From Marinobacterium_D sp050908845 (GTDB taxonomy: Bacteria > Pseudomonadota > Gammaproteobacteria > Pseudomonadales > Balneatricaceae), in the NCBI RefSeq assembly GCF_050908845.1, contig NZ_CP194171.1, positions 124,001-188,000 of the forward strand: 64,000 nt of DNA. Reading direction: 5' to 3'. The notes beneath the pieces were generated by a model. It ran no database searches, was not told where the DNA came from, and saw only the letters and a program-made list of their open reading frames with translations. This document shows positions 17,483-27,121 of the stretch, in pieces (the first letter of the stretch is position 1; every line of letters begins with the position of its first letter). The position numbers and the translations under genes were made by a program.

Positions 17483-18172
17483 ATGGACCAGTCTAACGCG
17501 AGCCCGTCGATGATCGAAGCACGGGCGATCAGCAAACATTTCGATACCGAGGCGGGGCGTGTGGCGCTGTTCAGTGACCTGGACCTGAGCGTACCGGTTG
17601 GCGAGAGCCTGGCTGTGGTCGGCCGCTCCGGCGCCGGCAAGTCAACGCTGCTAAGTCTGCTGGCGGGCCTCGACACACCGAGTAGCGGCAGCGTCAGCAT
17701 TGCCGGTCAGGCGATCGAAACGCTTGATGACCGCCAGCGTGCGGAACTGCGCGCCAGCAAGATCAGTTTTATATTCCAGTCCTTTCATCTGCTGCCGGAG
17801 CTGACCGCACTGGATAATGTGCGCCTGCCGCTGGAAATTCGCGGCGCCGCCAACCCGGAGCAGGATGCCCGGCACTGGCTCACCGAGGTCGGCCTTGGTG
17901 AACGTACCGACCATTACCCGTCCCAGCTCTCCGGCGGCGAGCAGCAGCGCGTCGCCATCGCCCGTGCCTTCGCCACCCGACCGGCCCTGCTGTTTGCCGA
18001 CGAGCCCACCGGCAACCTGGATGAAGACACCGGCAGCCATATCATCGAGCAGCTGTTCAGCCTGAACCAGCAGGAGGGCACCACGCTGATTCTGATTACC
18101 CACGACCCGGAACTGGCGGCCCGTTGCCAGCGGCGTTTGCGCCTGCATAACGGCCAGCTGACGGAGGAGTGA
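17483..18172 (+). CDS. ybbA: ABC transporter ATP-binding protein YbbA
   Basis: A 229-residue MacB/LolD-type ATPase with Walker A GRSGAGKST (about 49-57), signature LSGGEQQRVAIARA, and Walker B LLFADEPTGNLDEDTG. It pairs with the following permease, whose start overlaps its stop by four bases. The tesA/ybbA-ybbP arrangement is conserved, and MacB-type systems act in mechanotransmission or lipoprotein handling rather than classical import. The exact substrate is not known. Confidence 0.94.
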   Translation: MDQSNASPSMIEARAISKHFDTEAGRVALFSDLDLSVPVGESLAVVGRSGAGKSTLLSLLAGLDTPSSGSVSIAGQAIETLDDRQRAELRASKISFIFQSFHLLPELTALDNVRLPLEIRGAANPEQDARHWLTEVGLGERTDHYPSQLSGGEQQRVAIARAFATRPALLFADEPTGNLDEDTGSHIIEQLFSLNQQEGTTLILITHDPELAARCQRRLRLHNGQLTEE

Positions 18173-20658
18173 TCATGAGCCTGCTCCCCCGCCTGGCCCT
18201 GCGCCAGCTGCGTACCCAGTTACGCACGACCGAATGGCGGGCGTTGCTGCTCGCCACGCTGATCGCCATCACCCTGACAACGCTACTGACGCTGCTGGGC
18301 GACCGTCTCGAGCGCGGTCTGCTGCGCGAAAGCGCCAACCTGCTTGGCGCCGACCTGGTGCTGAGCAGCGGCCGTCCGCTCTCCGAGGCACGGCTGCAGG
18401 AGATCACCGCCAGCGAAGTCACCAGCACCCAGGTGGTTCAGTTTCCCAGCATGGTGTCCAACCCCGCTGCCGGCGACACTCCGCCAATGCTGGTATCGGT
18501 ACGTGCTGCCGATGCCCCCTACCCGCTGCGCGGTGAGATCATCACCGAGCCGGCTCACTCCAGCGACCTGCCCACACCCGGCAACGTCTGGATAGAGGCG
18601 CGGGTAATGGACCAGCTTGGTCTCAAGCTCGGCGATACTCTGCAGCTGGGCTACAGCGACTTCAGCGTCAGCGCCGAGCTGATCAGCTCCCCGGATCGCG
18701 GCACCGGCTTTCGCAGCTTCAGTCCCCATATCATCATCAACCATGCCGACCTGGAAGCCACCGGCGTCCTCGCACCAGGCAGTCGCGCCAACTTCCGTAT
18801 ACTGATGTCCGGCAGCAAAGAGCAGATTGCCACCCTGGACGCACAGCTGCGGCCAACTCTGGCGGATTACGAACGGCTGCTGGCCCTGCGCACCGACCAG
18901 CCACTGACCGGTAATGCACTGGGTAACGCCCTGGCCTACCTGAAGCTGTCAGCCCTGACCGCCCTGCTGCTCTCGGCCCTGACGATACTGCTGAGCCTTC
19001 GGCGTTTCAGCCAGAAACAGTTCACCCGCAGCGCCCTGCTGTTGAATCTCGGTCTCAACCCAGCGCAGCTGGTGCGTGTCTATCTTTACCAGTTGTTGTT
19101 CGCCTGGGTAGCGCTGACACTGCTGGGCACAGTTATCGCCGCGCTGGTCGACGGTCTGGTGCAGTCCTGGCTGGTCAACCTGCTGCCCCAGCGATTGCCG
19201 GATCCCGCGTTCTACACCTGGTTCAGTGGCGCAGCGCTGGGGCTGGTCATGCTGATACTGCTGGGCCTGCCGCCGGTGCTCTCTCTGGCGAGAATCCCGG
19301 TAGCGCACCTGCTGCGGGGCGACACCCCACCCCAGGACCGGCGCGCCCGCATGCTGCAGGCCAGCTGTCTGGTCCTGCTGGCAATCACGCTGCTGCTGTT
19401 CCTCCAGGCACCGTTGGCGGCACTGATTCTGCTGGGCCTGCTGGTGATTGGGGGGCTGATGTTCGGCTATATCGCCCAGTTCCTGCTGGAGAGACTGGCT
19501 GAGCCGATGGCCACAAAGCTGCTGCTTGGCCGCCTGCTGCGGCTGCGACTGCGCCAGCAGCGCAAGTGGCACCGGCTGCAGTCGGCGGTCATCGTACTGC
19601 TGCTGACGCTGCTGGCGGTGGTCTGGGTCAGCCGTGCCGATCTGCTCGCGGAGTGGCGCGCCAAGTTTCCCACCGACACGCCGAACTACTTCGTGATCAA
19701 TATCCAGCCCTGGCAGAAACCGGACCTGGATGGTTTCCTGCAGGATAACGGCATCGACAGCGAGCTGTACCCGATGATCCGCGGCCGTCTAAATGAGCTC
19801 AACGGCAAGCCTATACGTCCCCAGTTGACTGAAGAGCAGCTGCAGGACAACACCCTGAGACGGGAGCTGAACCTGAGCTGGACCCGCGATAAACCTGAAC
19901 ACAACGAGCTGCTGGCCGGCCAGTGGTGGGAGAGTACACCGGATACACCACAGATCTCGGTCGAGCAGGACATGATGGAAGACCTGGGACTTACGCTCGG
20001 TGACAGTCTCGGCTTCGATATCGGCGGCCAGCAGGTGTCGGCGCAGATCACCAGTATCCGCGGCGTGGAGTGGACCTCGTTCCGGCCCAACTTCTACGTC
20101 ATCTTCAGTCCCGGTGCGCTGGAGGACTACCCCGGCACCTGGATCACCAGCTTCCGCCTGGATGGCGAGCGCAAGCAGCTGGCCACACAGATGCTGCGTG
20201 ATTTTCCGTCGCTGACACTTGTCGATATCGACCAGTTGCTGGCTCAACTGGGTGTCTGGCTGAAGCGCCTGGGGGACAGCTCGGCAATGATCCTCGGTCT
20301 GACGCTGCTCTGTGGACTGATCCTGATGGCGGTGACCCTGCTCCAGGCACTGGAACAGCGCCGTTTCGAATCAGCCCTGATGCAGACACTGGGCGCCAGC
20401 GGCGAGCAGACAAGGCGGCTTGATCTGCTGGAGTTTCTGCTGCTGGGTCTGGTGTGCGGTGTGCTGGCAGGTATTGCGGCCGAGGTGACACTGGCTGGCC
20501 TGCATCTTGAGCTCCTGCACGTGGATCCGAAGCTGCACCCCTGGCTCTGGGTAACGCTGCCAGCACTGGCCTCGCTGTTCTTTGTCGCCACCGGCTTCCT
20601 GATCCGCCGCCCGTTAAGGCTGGATCAGTGCTACCGGTTGCTGAGGTCGCAAAGCTAG
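18169..20658 (+). CDS. ybbP: ABC transporter permease YbbP (FtsX family)
   Basis: An 829-residue inner-membrane protein with an N-terminal membrane helix, two large periplasmic domains (about 45-245 and 490-690) and FtsX-like membrane bundles around 255-410 and 700-820. The N-terminal LLATLIAITLTTLLTLLGDR and the C-terminal SALMQTLGASGEQTRRLDLL are family-typical. It overlaps ybbA by four bases. Probably works with YbbA and possibly TesA in envelope lipid or lysophospholipid handling; that role is inferred from gene neighbourhood only. Confidence 0.92.
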   Translation: MIMSLLPRLALRQLRTQLRTTEWRALLLATLIAITLTTLLTLLGDRLERGLLRESANLLGADLVLSSGRPLSEARLQEITASEVTSTQVVQFPSMVSNPAAGDTPPMLVSVRAADAPYPLRGEIITEPAHSSDLPTPGNVWIEARVMDQLGLKLGDTLQLGYSDFSVSAELISSPDRGTGFRSFSPHIIINHADLEATGVLAPGSRANFRILMSGSKEQIATLDAQLRPTLADYERLLALRTDQPLTGNALGNALAYLKLSALTALLLSALTILLSLRRFSQKQFTRSALLLNLGLNPAQLVRVYLYQLLFAWVALTLLGTVIAALVDGLVQSWLVNLLPQRLPDPAFYTWFSGAALGLVMLILLGLPPVLSLARIPVAHLLRGDTPPQDRRARMLQASCLVLLAITLLLFLQAPLAALILLGLLVIGGLMFGYIAQFLLERLAEPMATKLLLGRLLRLRLRQQRKWHRLQSAVIVLLLTLLAVVWVSRADLLAEWRAKFPTDTPNYFVINIQPWQKPDLDGFLQDNGIDSELYPMIRGRLNELNGKPIRPQLTEEQLQDNTLRRELNLSWTRDKPEHNELLAGQWWESTPDTPQISVEQDMMEDLGLTLGDSLGFDIGGQQVSAQITSIRGVEWTSFRPNFYVIFSPGALEDYPGTWITSFRLDGERKQLATQMLRDFPSLTLVDIDQLLAQLGVWLKRLGDSSAMILGLTLLCGLILMAVTLLQALEQRRFESALMQTLGASGEQTRRLDLLEFLLLGLVCGVLAGIAAEVTLAGLHLELLHVDPKLHPWLWVTLPALASLFFVATGFLIRRPLRLDQCYRLLRSQS

Positions 20659-20684
20659 TAGAAGGCACGCAGCCGAAGGGCATA

Positions 20685-20716
20685 CCCCCCGTGCCGACTG
20701 AAACCGGCACCGGGGT
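20685..20716. repeat. REP-like palindromic element, copy 1
   Basis: Arms GTGCCG (20691-20696) and CGGCAC (20705-20710) enclose an eight-base loop, and an outer CCCC/GGGG pair extends the stem past one mismatch. It lies between the convergent genes ybbP and the DUF748 gene. A second copy, inverted, lies at 37278-37304 and matches at nearly all positions, including the loop. Confidence 0.6.
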
Positions 20717-20747
20717 GAGAACTGCGTGCTGACCTGCGCGAGGTGCC

Positions 20748-23700
20748 TCAAAGCGACAGGTCTGCGCGCGGTTCGCCCTCCTGATCGATCTGTGGATAAC
20801 AGAGGAACAGGCGGTCGGCCGCCACGCCCTGCTGCAGCTTCTCCTTCAGCGTTTCCGAACGCGCCTGGGCCAGCTGCCGCAGACGTTCGCTCAACTCCGC
20901 TGCCAGCTCCTCGCCCTCCAGCGGCGTGGTACGCATGCCGTTTTCCTTGTTAAGTGCCTCGCCAACCGTCTGGCGGTCATCCTGTACCGTCACACCGCAC
21001 AGGTTGAGGCGCAGCCCCTCGCGCTCGCTCATCAGTCCCGCCAGCTGATCCAGGTAATCACCTGCCGCCCCCGTGGGCAGCTCGGCTTCTCCCGCCGGGA
21101 AGATCACCGGTTCCAGATTGATAAAGGCGCCGGTCTTGCTGGCATCGATGGCGGTTTCCGCCAGCGTAATCAGCGCGCCGTAGGGCTGCAGTGCCTGGAT
21201 CAGATAACTCATGACACCCTCCTTGACGCCTTTGCCGATCACACGGTTGATGATGCTCTGGTAATCGAATGAGGGATCGTCCAGGGAGCCGCTGATCGGC
21301 ACATCCAGATCGATGTTTTCATCGTCGTCCTGGAGCACGGCAATGGCTGTTCCCAATGGCAGGCTGAGTGTCTCCTCAAACTTGCCGATCTGCTCCTGAT
21401 CCGCCGGATCCACCTCCAGACGGTTGATCCGGATATGGTTTTTACCGTCGAGGTTGTCGGCGTCCAGCGTCCCTTCCATCGACAGGTTTAACTGCCCACT
21501 TTTCAGATAGTAACCGGTGTACTTGATGCTATAAGGGCTCACCGCCGGCATCTGCACATCGTCGAGGCTGACCGTCCAGTGGCCACTGCGCGGCGAACCC
21601 AGCAGACTGATCGCGCCATTTACTTCCAGCTTGGCGAAACGGTTGAACACACCGCTGAGGCTGAAATCGCTCTGCTCGTTACCCTGGGTATCCAGCTTGT
21701 CGAGCGATGCCTGACTGATCGCCAGATCGGACTTGAAGTCGGGCTCCACGGACCTGTCGGTGAATTTGATGTGACTGTCACCATCCACGGCGATGCGGTT
21801 AATCCTGACCCGGAACGGATCGCTTTGACTGGCCGCCGCGGCAGGCTGTTCAGCAGCGGCTGTCGATTCTCCGCCGGAAAGGGCAGCCAGCTGGGTTTGC
21901 AGCGCCTGGATATCCACAGGCTGCATCTGTTCGTCCAGCGTAACGCTGGCATTGAGATCGGACGCGGTGATCGAGTTGATCACTGCACTGTTTGCGCCGA
22001 GATCCAGGCTATCCAGCGTCAGTGCGGCCAGGGAGGCCAGCGGTTCACCGGACTCGGTACTGGCAAGACTGAGACTGGAAACCCGTCCCGACGCCAGCGC
22101 CACCTGCAACGGCAGCGCAACCTTGAGCGCATTCAGCTGTACCGCGTTCAGCGAGGCCAGCGGCTTGCCACCCGCCTGTACGTTTGCAGCGCCGAGGGAG
22201 AGTGTGGGCGCACTGAGGGAAAGGTTGCCGCTGTCGATGGAATAACTCGCGTCGGCGGTGGTCGACAGGCTCTCCAGCGCCACCTGCATGGCCCCGCCCT
22301 GCTGCAAAGCCACGCCGTTCAGGTTCAGGTTTGTGCCTGCCAGGGACCAGTCGTTCAGCGCCTTCGAGGTCAGAGCTGTGGACAGATCAGCCTTGCTCAG
22401 CGACAGCGACAGTGCGCTGCCCTGCTCCAGTTTCAGCGCAGCCAGTTGCAGCTTGTTCTGTCCCTGCAGATCCACCTGAACGGCTTCGCCGCCACTGACC
22501 TGCACCCTGGTATCGCCCTGCCAGTCGGCGGAACCGAGTCCAAGCGACAGCGCATCGCCCTGCTGCAGTGCCAGGTCCGCAACCTGCAGACGGTTCTCGC
22601 CCTGAACATTGACCGCCAGCTGTTCGCCTCTGCCGACCTGGATATCGCTGTCTCCCTGCCAGCCCAGCTGACCCAGGGCCAATGACAGCGGCGCTTCACC
22701 AGCCAGGGTCAGCGCCAGCGTCTGCGCATCCAGGGAGCCGGCAACACCCAGATTCATCGGGCCTTCGCGACTCAGATCCACGTCCACCTTGCCATCCCAG
22801 CTCAATCCCCCCAGATCCACCTGTTGAGCGCCCTGGGTCAGGGCAGCGCCCTCGGCCAGACTGATCCGGGCACCGACCGCGATATTCGCCGGGGCAAAAG
22901 CGGCCAGGGTCAGATCCACGCCGCCATCGAAGGTCAGCGACGGGGTTGTGAAACTCAGTGCCTCATCCTGCCAGGAAAGATTGCTAAGGCTGATCGTGCC
23001 GTTGGGCGTGATATGCAAACTGTCGCCGGCCAGTTCACTGCCCAGTCGCAGATCAGCGCTGACAGTGGCTGACTCCAGCTGCGGCACAAACTGTGCGACC
23101 AATGGGTGCACCGGCAGTTTTTCCAGCTTCAGTGCAAGGTCGGCACGCTTGTCTGCCGGCAACGGCAGAGCGCTGGAGTCAATATCGAAGGGGGCGCCGT
23201 TGATGCGGCCATGCAGTATCAGCGCCGTTGGCTCCTGCGGCTGCCAGAAAAACAGACCGCCGAGCTGCAGCTGATCCAGCTCCAGATGGTGCTCCTGTTT
23301 GAACAGCTGCAGGCGCCAGTCGATGCTCTGCAGCGACAACGCATCCAGGCCGACGCTCCAGCCGGATGGTTCATCGCTCGGCGGCGCTTCGGGCTCTGCC
23401 GTTTCATCGGCCGGTGGCGCCAGCTCCGCCAGATTCAGCGGGCCAAGCCACTGCTCTTCAAGGGTATATACAAAGCCGGAACGAACCCCCTCAACCTCCA
23501 GCGGCAGCAGATGGATTCTTTTATCGAACAGATCGCCGTAATCGATGGCGGCACGGAAGCGGTCGATATCCAGCGGGTAGTGCCCCTCGCGCCGGGCCTT
23601 TAGCCCCTCGATGATCACCTCACCGCTGAGCCAGTTAACCGTCAGCGCCTTGAAGCGGGCGTCCTCCACTCCCTGGGAGCGAAGCCAGATAACGACCTGA

Positions 23701-23780
23701 TCACGCACCACATAGGGCAGTGCATGGAATGTCAGCATTAGGGTAAGGACAATTCCCACCAACCAGGCGATCCATTTCAT
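20748..23780 (-). CDS. DUF748-domain (AsmA-like) envelope protein
   Basis: A 1010-residue protein with one N-terminal membrane segment (about 4-23) and a very long beta-rich periplasmic region. DUF748 features include the early block YPLDIDRFRAAIDYGDLFDKR and, near 780-860, KYTGYYLKSGQLNLSMEG and GSLDDPSFDYQSIINRVIGK. Proteins of this type resemble AsmA/TamB bridges proposed to move lipids between membranes; this is family-level inference. Residues about 360-490 contain at least two diverged tandem repeats (LGQLGWQGDSDIQVGRGEQ and LGSADWQGDTRVQVSGGEA). The C-terminal 90 residues form a separate OmpA-like polar region. Confidence 0.88.
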   Translation of the reverse strand: MKWIAWLVGIVLTLMLTFHALPYVVRDQVVIWLRSQGVEDARFKALTVNWLSGEVIIEGLKARREGHYPLDIDRFRAAIDYGDLFDKRIHLLPLEVEGVRSGFVYTLEEQWLGPLNLAELAPPADETAEPEAPPSDEPSGWSVGLDALSLQSIDWRLQLFKQEHHLELDQLQLGGLFFWQPQEPTALILHGRINGAPFDIDSSALPLPADKRADLALKLEKLPVHPLVAQFVPQLESATVSADLRLGSELAGDSLHITPNGTISLSNLSWQDEALSFTTPSLTFDGGVDLTLAAFAPANIAVGARISLAEGAALTQGAQQVDLGGLSWDGKVDVDLSREGPMNLGVAGSLDAQTLALTLAGEAPLSLALGQLGWQGDSDIQVGRGEQLAVNVQGENRLQVADLALQQGDALSLGLGSADWQGDTRVQVSGGEAVQVDLQGQNKLQLAALKLEQGSALSLSLSKADLSTALTSKALNDWSLAGTNLNLNGVALQQGGAMQVALESLSTTADASYSIDSGNLSLSAPTLSLGAANVQAGGKPLASLNAVQLNALKVALPLQVALASGRVSSLSLASTESGEPLASLAALTLDSLDLGANSAVINSITASDLNASVTLDEQMQPVDIQALQTQLAALSGGESTAAAEQPAAAASQSDPFRVRINRIAVDGDSHIKFTDRSVEPDFKSDLAISQASLDKLDTQGNEQSDFSLSGVFNRFAKLEVNGAISLLGSPRSGHWTVSLDDVQMPAVSPYSIKYTGYYLKSGQLNLSMEGTLDADNLDGKNHIRINRLEVDPADQEQIGKFEETLSLPLGTAIAVLQDDDENIDLDVPISGSLDDPSFDYQSIINRVIGKGVKEGVMSYLIQALQPYGALITLAETAIDASKTGAFINLEPVIFPAGEAELPTGAAGDYLDQLAGLMSEREGLRLNLCGVTVQDDRQTVGEALNKENGMRTTPLEGEELAAELSERLRQLAQARSETLKEKLQQGVAADRLFLCYPQIDQEGEPRADLSL

Positions 23781-23946
23781 GGGGTGTTACTCCTGTGTAC
23801 TTCAACCCGAGGATGACATACAGCATAGCGGAAAGCGCTAAGGGCTATGTAGCTGCCGGTACGGCTTATGCCACTGACGTTCTACGACAAAGAGGCCGCT
23901 ACTAAGCACCCGGGGGCTCTGGTAAAATCCGCGCCGATTCTATGCA

Positions 23947-23961
23947 GTCGCCATAGGCGAC
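23947..23961 (+). promoter_or_regulatory. leader hairpin before the microprotein gene
   Basis: GTCGCC-ATA-GGCGAC forms a perfect six-pair stem 49 bases before the small gene at 24011. A -10-like TAAAAT lies about 23 bases before it (23920-23928). Together they suggest a real transcribed leader. Confidence 0.35.
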
Positions 23962-24010
23962 AAATCTAAGAAACCATAATTTTCAAGTTTTTCAAAAGGG
24001 TGAATACGTC

Positions 24011-24133
24011 ATGGCGCATGATGAAAACTTCCGCGACTCTTCCGGCTGGGGCTGGCTGGTGATCAACACAGCCGCAATGCTGTGGATTACCATGCCGGTG
24101 AGCATCGTACTGACCAAAGTGGTCCAGTGGTAA
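24011..24133 (+). CDS. 40-residue single-pass membrane microprotein
   Basis: A 40-residue reading frame starting at ATG 24011, with AAAAGGG ending ten bases before it as ribosome-binding site. The product begins polar (MAHDENFRDSSGWGW) and continues with one hydrophobic segment of about 22 residues (LVINTAAMLWITMPVSIVLT) ending KVVQW. This is the layout of a small integral membrane protein with a cytoplasmic or periplasmic head. No family was recognised. It is too short for ordinary gene calling, but start, ribosome site and membrane pattern agree. Confidence 0.6.
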   Translation: MAHDENFRDSSGWGWLVINTAAMLWITMPVSIVLTKVVQW

Positions 24134-24643
24134 ACTGCTCAGAGCGTAAAAGCTCAGTGGCAAAGCGTTAGGGTTTGCCTGACCGGCCAGCCTGTCCAGA
24201 CAGCTGCGCATCGGTAAACTCGCCAAACGCTCGGCCCCTAGCCTTGCAAGCCTCGGGGACTCACCTTAGAGGTACTGCAAGCGCCGGGGCCTGCCCCCCT
24301 CCCCCCGAACGACTCACCTTCTCCGTTAAGCGGCATCTTCCCGAAAGCACGCTCAATCACCTGCGTATTATCAGACGTTATCAAGTGTCGGCTTTCTCAA
24401 CGGATAAGCTTGCCGGGAGTTAACGCTGGACCTGAAACCGAGATCAGTGCGGCGGGTATAAAGAGGTAGAGACGACAGGATAGTCGGGGTGAAACTGAAG
24501 GGTTTTCAGCAGATGGGAATCTGACTCGCAGCGCACTTTCACTGCTGCTGAGGAAAAGGCAGCCTGTCAGACCGCCCCTCCCCTGAATCACTGCACCAGA
24601 GCGAGGACAAACCGCTCAAAGCATGCAGCTCAATGCATACGGA
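24134..24643. other. 510-base gap between convergent genes, content unknown
   Basis: No supportable gene, RNA or terminator was recognised between the microprotein and rpiA, which point towards each other. Open frames here are short and unlike known proteins. The segment includes a C-rich run near 24290-24307. A decayed gene or an uncharacterised small RNA are both possible. Confidence 0.4.
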
Positions 24644-25321
24644 TCAGTGCGAGTAGTGTAGCTCTTCGACGCCGTTCGGCGTTCCCATCAACACCACATC
24701 CGCACCACGACGGGCGAACAGACCGTTGGTCACGACGCCAACGATGTTGTTGATCTGCTGCTCCAGCGCCTTGGGATCGAGAATCTCCATATCCTGCACG
24801 TCGATGATCACGTTGCCGTTGTCGGTCACCACGCCTTCGCGGTAGACCGGCAGACCACCGAGCTTGGCCAGTTCACGGGCCACATAGGAGCGCGCCATCG
24901 GGATCACCTCCACCGGCAGCGGGAATTCGCCCAGCAGATCCACTTTCTTGCTGCTGTCGACGATGCAGACAAACTCTTTTGCCACGGCGGCAACAATCTT
25001 TTCGCGGGTCAGCGCCGCACCGCCGCCCTTGATCAGGTTCATGTGCGGATCGAACTCGTCGGCACCATCCACGTAGACCGCCAGCTGATCGACACTGTTG
25101 AGATCGAATACTTCGATACCGTGACCGCGCAGACGCTCGGCGGTGGCGTCGGAGCTGGCCACCGCACCGGCAAAGCGGTTTTTCACGCCGGCCAGGGCAT
25201 CGATAAACAGATTCGCCGTGGAACCGGTGCCAACGCCGATAATGGTGTCACTTTCCAGCAGCGGCTTGATACGTTCAACGGCGGCCTCGGCCACCGCTTT
25301 TTTCATTTCGTCCTGGGTCAT
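24644..25321 (-). CDS. rpiA: ribose-5-phosphate isomerase A
   Basis: Interconverts ribose 5-phosphate and ribulose 5-phosphate in the pentose phosphate pathway. The 225-residue protein has the phosphate-binding IIGVGTGSTANLFIDAL (about 27-43), SSDATAERLRGHGIEV, the catalytic DGADEFDPHMNLIKGGGAAL (Asp and Glu near 88-90) and the active-site Lys/Glu region that follows. It is divergent from ilvA, with 215 bases between the starts; the rpiA-ilvA neighbourhood is common in gammaproteobacteria. Confidence 0.97.
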   Translation of the reverse strand: MTQDEMKKAVAEAAVERIKPLLESDTIIGVGTGSTANLFIDALAGVKNRFAGAVASSDATAERLRGHGIEVFDLNSVDQLAVYVDGADEFDPHMNLIKGGGAALTREKIVAAVAKEFVCIVDSSKKVDLLGEFPLPVEVIPMARSYVARELAKLGGLPVYREGVVTDNGNVIIDVQDMEILDPKALEQQINNIVGVVTNGLFARRGADVVLMGTPNGVEELHYSH

Positions 25322-25536
25322 CGCCTTTCGGGTCCTGATTAAGATCGCGGGAGTGGCTAGATTATACGCAACACACCGCTGCCCTTATAGACGCTGAGGG
25401 TTTGAGCCGATACCATTTCCTCCTTTCGTCTCGCGTGCAATGCGCCTGGGGAGCTCGCCTTGTATCTGAATACGTCAGGCCTCGCTGAGACGCTATCGCC
25501 TTATTCATAGCTTCCCCATTAATCCAGAAGTGCCCT

Positions 25537-27051
25537 ATGCAGCGTTATATCAAAAAGATCCTCGAAGCCCGGGTTTACGACATCGCGTGCGAAACGCCGA
25601 TGGACGAAGCCCGCGGCCTGTCCGAACGCCTTGGCAACCGTGTTCTCCTCAAGCGTGAGGATGAGCAGCCGGTGTTCTCATTCAAGATTCGCGGCGCCTA
25701 CAACAAGATGTCGCAGCTGAGTGACGAGGAAAAAGCACGGGGTGTCATTACCGCCTCGGCCGGCAACCACGCCCAGGGCGTGGCAGCGTCGGCACGCAGG
25801 CTCGGCATCAAGGCGACCATCGTCATGCCGAAGACCACTCCCGATGTGAAGGTGGCCAACGTCAAACGTCTTGGCGGCCGCGCGGTGCTGCACGGCGACA
25901 CCTTCGATGAGGCACGCGCCCACGCCCAGCGCCTGATGGAGGAGAAGGGGCTGGTATTCGTCCACCCCTACGATGATCCGGATGTGATCGCCGGCCAGGG
26001 CACCATCGGCATGGAGATTCTGCGCCAGGAAAGCGGACCGATCGATGCGATCTTCGTACCCGTCGGTGGCGGCGGCCTGATCGCCGGTATCGCCTCCTAC
26101 GTCAAATACCTGCGCCCGGAAACCAAGGTGATCGGTGTGGAGTCCAACGAATCGGCCAGCCTGGCGCTGGCGATGGAGAAAGGCTTCCGTGACACCCTGG
26201 ACCAGGTGGGCATCTTCGCCGACGGCGTGGCCGTGGCCCAGATCGGCGAGTACACCTGGGAGATCGCCAAGGATTACGTCGACGAAGTGGTCACCGTCAC
26301 CACCGACGAGATCTGTGCCGCCATCAAGGATATCTTCGACGATACCCGTTCCGTCTGCGAACCGGCAGGCGCACTCGGCGTGGCCGGGCTGAAGAAATAT
26401 GTTGCCCGCGAAGGGGTCGAAGGCGGCACGCTGATCGCCATCGACTCCGGCGCCAACGTCAACTTCGACCGCCTGCGCCATATCGCCGAGCGCTCCGAGC
26501 TCGGTGAACAGCGTGAAGCGATCATCGCGGCGCGTATCCCGGAGCGCCCCGGCAGCTTCAAGAAATTCTGTGCCGCACTCGGTAAGCGCAACATCACCGA
26601 GTTCAACTACCGCTACTCCGATGACAGCCAGGCGATGGTTTTTGCCGGTGTGCAGATCCTGCCCAATAACGGCGGTCGCGAAGAGCTGCTGAGCGAGCTG
26701 CGCGAGCACATCGAGGACGTCACCGACCTGACCGACGATGAAACCGCCAAGCTGCATGTGCGCTACATGGTGGGCGGCCACGCACCGGCCAGCGTGGCTA
26801 ATGAAGTGGTTTACCGCTTCGAGTTCCCGGAACGCCCGGGCGCGCTGATGAAGTTCCTCAACAAGCTGGGCGGTCGCTGGAACATCTCCATGTTCCACTA
26901 CCGCAACCACGGTGCAGCCTACGGTCGAGTACTGGTCGGCATGCAGGTGCCGGAAGAGGAACACGCCCAGGTCGGCCAGTTCCTCGAAGAGATCGGCTAC
27001 ACCTATTTCGATGAGACCGAAAACACCGCCTACAAGCTGTTCCTCGGCTGA
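25537..27051 (+). CDS. ilvA: biosynthetic threonine deaminase
   Basis: Makes 2-oxobutanoate from threonine for isoleucine synthesis. The 504-residue protein has the PLP lysine Lys50 in VFSFKIRGAYNKM, the phosphate-binding VGGGGLIAGIAS (about 177-188) and two C-terminal ACT-like regulatory domains (about 325-400 and 420-500), where isoleucine inhibits and valine activates. The two ACT modules mark it as the biosynthetic enzyme and not the catabolic one. It ends in a strong terminator. Confidence 0.97.
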   Translation: MQRYIKKILEARVYDIACETPMDEARGLSERLGNRVLLKREDEQPVFSFKIRGAYNKMSQLSDEEKARGVITASAGNHAQGVAASARRLGIKATIVMPKTTPDVKVANVKRLGGRAVLHGDTFDEARAHAQRLMEEKGLVFVHPYDDPDVIAGQGTIGMEILRQESGPIDAIFVPVGGGGLIAGIASYVKYLRPETKVIGVESNESASLALAMEKGFRDTLDQVGIFADGVAVAQIGEYTWEIAKDYVDEVVTVTTDEICAAIKDIFDDTRSVCEPAGALGVAGLKKYVAREGVEGGTLIAIDSGANVNFDRLRHIAERSELGEQREAIIAARIPERPGSFKKFCAALGKRNITEFNYRYSDDSQAMVFAGVQILPNNGGREELLSELREHIEDVTDLTDDETAKLHVRYMVGGHAPASVANEVVYRFEFPERPGALMKFLNKLGGRWNISMFHYRNHGAAYGRVLVGMQVPEEEHAQVGQFLEEIGYTYFDETENTAYKLFLG

Positions 27052-27082
27052 TTGACCCAATCAGACCGGCGCTTGTCATAAC

Positions 27083-27114
27083 AAAAAGACCGGGGCAACT
27101 GCCCCGGTCTTTTT
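27083..27114. terminator. bidirectional terminator between ilvA and the DUF2202 gene
   Basis: Perfect 15-base-pair stem AAAAAGACCGGGGCA / TGCCCCGGTCTTTTT with a two-base loop, with thymines on both strands. It serves both converging genes. Confidence 0.93.
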
Positions 27115-27121
27115 CGTTGTA

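Noticed and set aside
24397..24591. 64-codon leftward frame in the gap beside rpiA
   Set aside because: Composition is unlike the neighbours and no motif or ribosome site is visible.
24134..24643. 6S RNA in the gap beside rpiA
   Set aside because: 6S genes often lie near rpiA-related loci, but I could not see the 6S conserved stem and bubble sequence, and zapA and fau are absent.
25678..27060. Long open frame opposite ilvA (460 codons)
   Set aside because: It mirrors ilvA in a high-GC gene; its composition is that of an antisense shadow, with no family features.
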